Shown here piece by piece: positions 58,308 to 64,000 of a stretch of DNA of 64,000 nucleotides. The stretch is from contig DUBB01000026.1 in NCBI GenBank assembly GCA_012960535.1, positions 49,585 through 113,584 on the forward strand. The letters are read 5' to 3'. The notes under the pieces were generated by a model that was not told the DNA's origin, made no database searches, and was given only the letters and a program-made list of their open reading frames with translations. Position 1 is the first letter of the stretch. The number at the start of each line of letters is the position of its first letter. The DNA comes from Gammaproteobacteria bacterium (GTDB taxonomy: Bacteria > Pseudomonadota > Gammaproteobacteria > Pseudomonadales > Azotimanducaceae). The position numbers were made by a program, and so were the translations under genes.

Positions 58308-59180
58308 ATGCTGCAAACGCTGATTGATGACTGGCAACAAAAAGCCCCCCTGCTAATACAAGTATCACGGCTAGACCGGCCGGTTGGATCTGTGCTGCTA
58401 CTCTGGCCAACCCTCTGGGCCCTATGGATTGCCGCGGAGGGCTTCCCGGGCTGGCACCTGCTCAGCGTATTCTGTCTGGGTACCCTGCTGACCCGTTCGG
58501 CTGGCTGTATCATTAACGATATTGCCGACCGGAAAATAGATCCGCACGTTGAGCGAACCCGGCATCGGCCCCTGGCGACCGGCCAATTAAACGTTTTCAC
58601 CGCGATTCTGTTCATGGCCTTTCTCCTGTTCATTTCCCTGCTACTGGTGCTGAGCACAAACCTGCATACCTTCTTGCTGGCGATTGCCGCTGCGTTTGTT
58701 GCTGGTCTCTATCCCTTTGTAAAAAGAATCAGCCACTTGCCCCAGATCGTTCTTGGGATTGCATTTTCCTGTGGAATACCCATGGCATTCACCGCCGTAA
58801 CAAATTCGTTGCCGCTGATCTGCTGGTTGTTATTCCTTGCCAACCTAGTCTGGGTGGTGGCTTACGATACTGAATATGCCATGGTAGACCGGGAAGATGA
58901 CCTAACAATCGGAGTCGGTTCGACCGCCATTTTATTTGGTGATCTGGACCGCCTGATGATAGCTTTGCTGCAATGCCTTTTTGTTGTCATGCTCATCCAG
59001 ATGGGCAATGAACTGGCTTTCGAGACTTCTTTTTACGCCAGTACCATCGCTGTATCCTGCCTATTCATCTACCAGCAATTCCTGATCAGAAACCGCCAGC
59101 GAGAAAAGTGCTTAACGGCATTCCTGAATAATCAGTGGGTCGGCGGCTTAATTTTTCTAGGCGTCCTGGTGCAATATTAG
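58308..59180 (+). CDS. ubiA: 4-hydroxybenzoate octaprenyltransferase
   Basis: Integral membrane prenyltransferase attaching the polyprenyl tail to 4-hydroxybenzoate in ubiquinone synthesis. The 290-aa protein has RLDRPVGSVLLLWPTLWALW, the first Asp-rich motif INDIADRKIDPHVERTRHRP and the second DTEYAMVDREDD, with about eight membrane helices. The start is ATG 58308. ubiC, usually just upstream, is absent here. It is followed 8 bp later by dctQ. Confidence 0.95.
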   Translation: MLQTLIDDWQQKAPLLIQVSRLDRPVGSVLLLWPTLWALWIAAEGFPGWHLLSVFCLGTLLTRSAGCIINDIADRKIDPHVERTRHRPLATGQLNVFTAILFMAFLLFISLLLVLSTNLHTFLLAIAAAFVAGLYPFVKRISHLPQIVLGIAFSCGIPMAFTAVTNSLPLICWLLFLANLVWVVAYDTEYAMVDREDDLTIGVGSTAILFGDLDRLMIALLQCLFVVMLIQMGNELAFETSFYASTIAVSCLFIYQQFLIRNRQREKCLTAFLNNQWVGGLIFLGVLVQY

Positions 59181-59188
59181 AAGCCACT

Positions 59189-59695
59189 ATGAATGCTGCC
59201 ATAAAAATCATCGATCGGATCAGCGAAGCCATTGGGCACGGTATAGCGTGGCTGGCTTTGATGATGATGATTCTTACCGGGGTGGTGGTCATCGCTCGAT
59301 ATTTCTTTAATTTTGGATCCATCGCCATTCAAGAATCGATTATGTATCTGCACGCAACACTATTCATGCTCGGCATTGCCTATACCCTCAAACAAGGCGG
59401 CCATGTTCGAGTTGATATATTGCAAAGAAATCTCTCACCGCGTCGACAATGCCAGATCGAACTCATCGGTTTCGTGATTTTTCTACTGCCAGTCGCCCTG
59501 TTTATGTTTTTCAGCAGTCTAAACTATGTTCGATTTTCCTGGTCGCTGCTCGAATCTTCCGGAGCACCAGGAGGATTACCCGGTATTTTCCTACTGAAAA
59601 CCCTGATCCCCATCATGGCGCTCGGCCTACTCCTGCAGGGTATCGCTGAAGCCCTTAAAAACCTGGTTAAACTTAGAACAGCAAACCATGGCTGA
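59189..59695 (+). CDS. dctQ: TRAP transporter small permease subunit (DctQ)
   Basis: The four-TM small membrane subunit of a tripartite ATP-independent periplasmic transporter. Start ATG 59189 gives 168 aa; a longer frame to 59135 overlaps ubiA and is rejected. Hydrophobic segments occur at about 18-38, 48-70, 90-112 and 130-150; YTLKQGGHVRVDIL is a typical DctQ motif. It overlaps dctM by 8 bp. It is read in the same direction as ubiA and is probably cotranscribed with it. Confidence 0.9.
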   Translation: MNAAIKIIDRISEAIGHGIAWLALMMMILTGVVVIARYFFNFGSIAIQESIMYLHATLFMLGIAYTLKQGGHVRVDILQRNLSPRRQCQIELIGFVIFLLPVALFMFFSSLNYVRFSWSLLESSGAPGGLPGIFLLKTLIPIMALGLLLQGIAEALKNLVKLRTANHG

Positions 59696-61052
59696 ATATG
59701 CCTCACTCATGTTGTTTGCAAGCGTCTTCTTATTATTACTGATGGGCTATCCGGTCGCTCTAACCCTTGCCGGCACCTCATTGCTGGCAGCAGCTGTGGG
59801 AATTGCTACGGGACATTTTGATCTTGTTTTCCTCTATGCCACGCCTAATCGCGTGTTTGGAATTATGACAAACCAGACCTTGATAGCAGTCCCTTTATTT
59901 GTACTGATGGGCATAATTCTGGAAAAATCAAAGATTGCTGAAGACCTGCTCGACGCCATGACCCGTTCCTTTGGCGCCCTTCCAGGGGGTCTGGGATTTG
60001 CGGTATGTATGGTCGGCATGCTGATGGCTGCGAGCACAGGAATCGTCGGTGCTACGGTCGTGACCATGGGCCTCATGTCGCTGCCTACCATGTTAAAAGC
60101 AGGCTATCATCCTTCGCTGGCGACGGGCACCATCTGCGCTACTGGGACGCTGGGCCAGATCATTCCACCGTCCATAGCACTGGTACTGCTCGGCGACGTT
60201 ATCGCCAGCGCTTATCAACAGGCTCAGCTTTCAATCGGTATTTTCAACCCACGATCTATTTCGGTGGGCGACCTATTCGCCGGAGCGATAATTCCAGGCT
60301 TCATTCTGGTTGCCCTGTACAGCCTGCTGGTAGTGCTCACTGCAGTCTTCAAACCAGAACTGGCACCCCCTACAAAATTGCCAACGGTGAAACTTAATCA
60401 GCTTCTATTCAGTGCTATGCCCCCATTGCTACTGATTGTGACCGTTCTCGGATCAATTCTGTTAGGCATGGCAACGCCCACAGAAGCTGCCGGTGTTGGC
60501 GCCCTGGGTGCTTTCCTGCTGGCCCTGGGTAAAGGCACCTTCAATACAGACAAACTCAGAAGCACGCTGCAGGCCACTACCCAAACAACCTCCATGGTAT
60601 TTTTCATCTTAATCGGCGCTTCACTGTTTTCACTGGTTTTTCGAGGTTACGGTGGCGATGAACTGGTACAATCACTTTTTAACGACATGCCTGGCGGTGT
60701 GTTCGGCGCAACCTGTGTGGTAATGGTAGTTATATTTCTACTCGGCTTCATCCTTGATTTTATTGAAATTACCTTTGTTGTCGTGCCTATTGTTGGGCCA
60801 ATCCTCATGGCCATGGGTGTTGACCCGGTCTGGCTGGGCATCATGATTGCCATCAATCTGCAGACCTCTTTTCTGACGCCACCATTTGGTTTTGCGCTAT
60901 TTTACCTGCGTGGTGCAGTCGGTGATCAGGTTAAAACCAGCGACATTTATATCGGCGTAATCCCGTTCATATTAATCCAGCTGTTACTGCTGGTATTCCT
61001 GGCCTGGCAGCCCTGGATCGCAACCTGGTTACCCAGTCAGCTTTATAACTAA
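59688..61052 (+). CDS. dctM: TRAP transporter large permease subunit (DctM)
   Basis: The large, Na+-coupled membrane subunit of the TRAP transporter. The 454-aa protein has about 12 hydrophobic segments, LMGIILEKSKIAEDLLDAM, STGIVGATVVTMGLMSLPTM, ATGTLGQIIPPSIALVLLGD and NLQTSFLTPPFGFALFYLRG, conserved in the large TRAP subunit of the type that works with TakP-like binding proteins. Its last 4 bp overlap the convergent dctP. Confidence 0.94.
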   Translation: MAEYASLMLFASVFLLLLMGYPVALTLAGTSLLAAAVGIATGHFDLVFLYATPNRVFGIMTNQTLIAVPLFVLMGIILEKSKIAEDLLDAMTRSFGALPGGLGFAVCMVGMLMAASTGIVGATVVTMGLMSLPTMLKAGYHPSLATGTICATGTLGQIIPPSIALVLLGDVIASAYQQAQLSIGIFNPRSISVGDLFAGAIIPGFILVALYSLLVVLTAVFKPELAPPTKLPTVKLNQLLFSAMPPLLLIVTVLGSILLGMATPTEAAGVGALGAFLLALGKGTFNTDKLRSTLQATTQTTSMVFFILIGASLFSLVFRGYGGDELVQSLFNDMPGGVFGATCVVMVVIFLLGFILDFIEITFVVVPIVGPILMAMGVDPVWLGIMIAINLQTSFLTPPFGFALFYLRGAVGDQVKTSDIYIGVIPFILIQLLLLVFLAWQPWIATWLPSQLYN

Positions 61053-62152
61053 TATCCCTCGAGTCTCGCCCGTATATTCATAAAAGCACGCTCGGAATAT
61101 TCGTTGTAATCGATAACGCCTTTCCGGAAGTTCTCATAAGAACGATAAATTCTCATGCTCAATTCGTCATCACCAACCAATTCAGCAACTTTCTCATCAG
61201 AAATAAGTTTTAATTGCGCCAGAACATCATCGGGTAATCGACGCACTTTAACACCATGTTGTTCTACTAATTCCTTCAGCGCTGCATTGTTGCGGGCGGT
61301 GTACTCAGCGAGCACATCGTTACTAACAGCAAGTGTCGCTGTTCTCAGGATTGACTGCAGGTCGGCGGGAAGCGTCTCCCAGACCTGTTTATTGACAATC
61401 AATTCAAGATTCGGACCCGGCTCCTGCCAGCCCGGATAGTAATAATATTTGGCGACCTGGTGAAACCCAATAACAAGATCATTAAACGGACCCACCCATT
61501 CTGCCGCATCAATGACACCCGTCTGCAGGCTGGTAAATATCTCCCCACCCGGAATTGTAACGGCTGTACCACCTGCCGCTTCAAAGACTTCACCACCGAG
61601 CCCCGGTATACGCATCTTGACACCCTGGAGATCCGCCAGGGAATTAATTTCCTTGTTAAACCACCCCGCCATCTGAACACCGGTGTTACCCGCCGGTATC
61701 GGTACCAGGTCATAACGCGCATACAACTCTTCCCACAATGCCAAGCCACCGCCGTGTAACAACCAGCCATTCATTTCCTGCGCAGTTAAACCAAACGGTA
61801 CCGCGGTAAAGAACTGCGCAGCAGGAACACTCCCGCGCCAGTAGTAGGCAGAGCCATGACCCATCTGCACCGTACCCTGGGATACGGCTTCAAATATCTC
61901 CATCGCCGGAACAATTTCACCTGCCCCATAAACCTTAATATCCAATCGCCCATTGCTCATCTCCCGAATCAGATCCGCCATGTGCTCGGGTGCCATGCCC
62001 ATACCCGGGAAATTCTTTGGCCATGTCGTCACCAGCCGCCAGTGGAATATTTTCTCGGGCTGAAGCACTTTTCCCGGCTCTGTTTCTATCGCCTCTTCAG
62101 CGCAGCCGATAAGCAACCCAACCCAGATGACAACCCACATTCTAAAGAACAT
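61049..62152 (-). CDS. dctP: TRAP transporter substrate-binding protein, TakP-like lipoprotein
   Basis: A 367-aa periplasmic binding protein for the adjacent DctQM permease. The N-terminus MFFRMWVVIWVGLLIGCAEE has a lipobox LIG-C17, so it is predicted to be an Lgt-processed lipoprotein tethered to the membrane. The core TTWPKNFPGMGMAPEHMADL, GNTGVQMAGWFNKEI, GVKMRIPGLGGEV and AEWVGPFNDLVIGFH matches the TakP/TTHA0766 subgroup, known to bind 2-oxo acids or calcium-lactate. The gene is on the opposite strand to dctQM and starts 12 bp after uvrD, an unusual layout. Confidence 0.92.
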   Translation of the reverse strand: MFFRMWVVIWVGLLIGCAEEAIETEPGKVLQPEKIFHWRLVTTWPKNFPGMGMAPEHMADLIREMSNGRLDIKVYGAGEIVPAMEIFEAVSQGTVQMGHGSAYYWRGSVPAAQFFTAVPFGLTAQEMNGWLLHGGGLALWEELYARYDLVPIPAGNTGVQMAGWFNKEINSLADLQGVKMRIPGLGGEVFEAAGGTAVTIPGGEIFTSLQTGVIDAAEWVGPFNDLVIGFHQVAKYYYYPGWQEPGPNLELIVNKQVWETLPADLQSILRTATLAVSNDVLAEYTARNNAALKELVEQHGVKVRRLPDDVLAQLKLISDEKVAELVGDDELSMRIYRSYENFRKGVIDYNEYSERAFMNIRARLEGY

Positions 62153-62164
62153 CTTTTCCCCTTG

Positions 62165-64000
62165 TTAACCAATCGCCTGCAAATTGGCGAAACTCAGCAT
62201 AAGCCACTTGCTCCCGACCTGATCAAATTTAACCTGGACTCTGGCCTGCTTACCGGCACCTTCATAATTCAATATGACACCTTCACCAAATTTAGCATGC
62301 ATTACCCTCTGGCCGAGTGCAAAATCAGTGCCTTCTACTTCGCTGAATATTCGCTTCACCTTATGCGAAGTCTGATAGGCCGGCCGCACTACGGTATCCT
62401 GTAGGCGTACTTCCTGAATCAGTTCTGCCGGTATCTCGGTTATAAATCGTGACTTCTGGTTGTAGTTTTCACTGCCATTCAAACGACGCGATTCTGCATA
62501 TGTGATATACAATTTGCGCATCGCCCGAGTCACGCCAACGTAGCAGAGCCGACGCTCCTCTTCTAACCGGCCGGGTTCCTCCAGCGACATGTTATGAGGA
62601 AACAACCCCTCTTCGAGACCTGCCAGAAACACCACCGGAAATTCCAACCCCTTGGCGCTATGCATGGTCATCAGTTGCACACAATCCTCGTTGGCCTGCC
62701 CCTGACCTTCACCTGCCTCCAGGGCAGCATGGCCGAGGAATTCATCAACTACTGTCATTTCAGCCCTGCTGTCGGGATCAAACATAAAATTGTCATCGGG
62801 ATCAAACGTTCTCGCTGCAGAGACCAGCTCAGCAAGATTTTCTAATCTCGCCTGGCCCTTCTCTCCGCCTTCGCGTTCAAAATGCGCTCTCAGACCAACC
62901 TGCTGAATAATGGCCTCAACCAGTAGCGGCAGATCCATCTCGGCTGTTGCTTCATCCAGGTTATTGATCAGGTGCATGAACCCTTCAATCGCTGTCTTGG
63001 ATCGGTTAGTAAGCGTATCCGATTGACATAACTGAACAGCGGCCTGCCAGAGCGAAACCGTTTGTTGCCTGGCAAACCCTCGGATCTGCTCCAGAGTCTT
63101 CCCGCCGATGCCCCTGGCTGGCAGATTAACGACCCGTTCAAACGCTGCATCGGCATCGCGCTGATTGACCAGTCTGATGTAAGCCAGGGCTGTGCGAATT
63201 TCTGCTCGCTCGAAAAAACGTTGCCCGCCATAGATACGATAAGGCATCTGGGATCTTAGCAGCGCTTCCTCGAGAACCCGGGACTGGGCATTGGAACGAT
63301 ACAAAATGGCAGCCTCACTGTAACCATTACCGTCCGCAAACCACTGTTTGATGCGCTCTACAATGTAACGAGCTTCATCAATTTCATTGTAGGCAGCATA
63401 CAGTGAAATAGCATCGCCCTGGCCATCTTCGGTCCATAGCTGCTTTCCCAGGCGATCTGAATTGTTCATGATCAGGCTGTTGGCAGCCCCTAAGATGGTA
63501 TTGGTCGACCGGTAGTTCTGTTCAAGGCGGATCATCAGAAAGTCCGGGAAATCATCCTGAAAGCGCTGAATGTTTTCTATCTTGGCACCGCGCCAGCCAT
63601 AAATGGATTGGTCATCATCACCCACTACCATCAGGTTATTGCGTTCACCCGCAAGAATTCGCAGCCATGCATATTGAATGCCATTGGTATCCTGAAATTC
63701 ATCCACTAATAGAGCGGCAAAGCGCTCCTGATAGTGTTTCAGTAGCGCTGGCTGCTTAAGCAGGGTTTCATGGGTGCGTAGCAGTAATTCGGCAAAATCA
63801 ACCATACCGCCGCGCTGGCAAGCTTCTTCATACACTCGATAGACGCTTAACTGGGTCTTCACATACAGGTCGCCAAAATCTTCAATATGCTCGGGCCTCA
63901 GGCCTTCATCCTTCTGCGCATTGATCCACCACACGGCCTGCTTGGCTGGCCACTTCTTGTCATCCAGGTTCAGCCCGGACATCACCCGCTTTACCAGCCT
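62165..64000 (-). CDS. uvrD: DNA helicase II UvrD (partial, N-terminus outside window)
   Basis: Superfamily 1 3'-5' helicase for nucleotide excision and mismatch repair. The frame is open to the right edge (RLVKRVMSGLNLDDKKWPAK, resembling UvrD around residue 120), so the Walker A region lies outside. Visible motifs are LLVDEFQDTN (II), VGDDDQSIYGWRGA (III), LTMHSAKGLEFPVVF-type motif V as LMTMHSAKGLEFPVVFLAG, and CYVGVTRAMRKLY (VI). YRIYGGQRFFERAEI and the C-terminal Tudor-like tail LGQRVMHAKFGEGVI indicate UvrD rather than Rep. dctP follows 12 bp after its stop. Confidence 0.95.
   Translation of the reverse strand, partial: RLVKRVMSGLNLDDKKWPAKQAVWWINAQKDEGLRPEHIEDFGDLYVKTQLSVYRVYEEACQRGGMVDFAELLLRTHETLLKQPALLKHYQERFAALLVDEFQDTNGIQYAWLRILAGERNNLMVVGDDDQSIYGWRGAKIENIQRFQDDFPDFLMIRLEQNYRSTNTILGAANSLIMNNSDRLGKQLWTEDGQGDAISLYAAYNEIDEARYIVERIKQWFADGNGYSEAAILYRSNAQSRVLEEALLRSQMPYRIYGGQRFFERAEIRTALAYIRLVNQRDADAAFERVVNLPARGIGGKTLEQIRGFARQQTVSLWQAAVQLCQSDTLTNRSKTAIEGFMHLINNLDEATAEMDLPLLVEAIIQQVGLRAHFEREGGEKGQARLENLAELVSAARTFDPDDNFMFDPDSRAEMTVVDEFLGHAALEAGEGQGQANEDCVQLMTMHSAKGLEFPVVFLAGLEEGLFPHNMSLEEPGRLEEERRLCYVGVTRAMRKLYITYAESRRLNGSENYNQKSRFITEIPAELIQEVRLQDTVVRPAYQTSHKVKRIFSEVEGTDFALGQRVMHAKFGEGVILNYEGAGKQARVQVKFDQVGSKWLMLSFANLQAIG

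Overview
This window is a chromosomal housekeeping segment from a gammaproteobacterium with a GC content of roughly one half. The evidence is gene content and order: ygfB/ubiI/gcv facing zapA/6S RNA/fthC, gshB-tonB-algH-ruvX, pilT facing yggS-proC-yggT, rpoH-ftsXEY, radC/coaBC-dut, slmA/pyrE, rpoZ-spoT and rubredoxin/ubiA. Many of these junctions match my memory of Pseudomonas and Escherichia maps, which I could not check here. I see no insertion sequence, prophage, CRISPR array, rRNA or tRNA gene. Spacers are short, and many genes overlap by 1-13 bp.

Layout. 1-5.8 kb: partial fabV, lgt, an NRDE/TANGO2 protein, rppH-ptsP and a HAD phosphatase. 5.8-12.3 kb (minus): ygfB-ubiI-gcvT-gcvH-gcvPA-gcvPB, the complete glycine-cleavage P, H and T proteins. 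12.4-14.4 kb (plus): a ZapB-like coiled-coil protein, zapA, 6S RNA, fthC and def. 14.5-18.5 kb: ilvA, rpiA and a D-2-hydroxyglutarate dehydrogenase-like flavoprotein. 18.5-22.8 kb (minus): tkt-pgk-fba, running into that flavoprotein gene. 23-25.7 kb (plus): metK-metF-rsmE. 25.7-26.7 kb: a gene-poor stretch holding a decayed ORF with three in-frame stops. 26.7-35 kb: gshB-tonB-algH-ruvX, pilT (minus), then yggS-proC-yggT-DUF4426-rdgB-hemW. 35-41.7 kb: trmB, DUF423, rpoH, ftsX, ftsE, ftsY (minus), rsmD and coaD (plus), mutM (minus). 41.9-45.2 kb: an orphan hyuA-like gene, rpmB/rpmG and radC. 45.4-56.7 kb: coaBC-dut-argB-slmA, pyrE and rph (minus), yicC, gmk, rpoZ-spoT-ridA-recG. 56.8-64 kb: a DAACS symporter and rubredoxin (minus), ubiA-dctQ-dctM (plus), then dctP and partial uvrD (minus).

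Metabolically the genes centre on one-carbon metabolism (glycine cleavage, FthC, MetF, MetK), triose/pentose phosphates (Tkt, Pgk, Fba, RpiA), glutathione, CoA, heme-related and ubiquinone functions, ribosome and RNA maintenance, cell division, and stringent and heat-shock regulation. Uptake of organic acids is suggested by a TakP-like TRAP system and an SDF-type symporter.

I found no clearly new multi-gene system. The most unusual signals are: (i) a 7 x 12 bp tandem repeat running from the gcvH stop codon into the gcvH-gcvPA spacer; (ii) a recurring habit of short local duplications in otherwise compact spacers; (iii) the triple-stop ORF at about 26 kb; (iv) an orphan HyuA; (v) a TRAP transporter whose binding protein is a predicted lipoprotein encoded convergently and next to uvrD; and (vi) apparent loss of partner genes at several conserved junctions.
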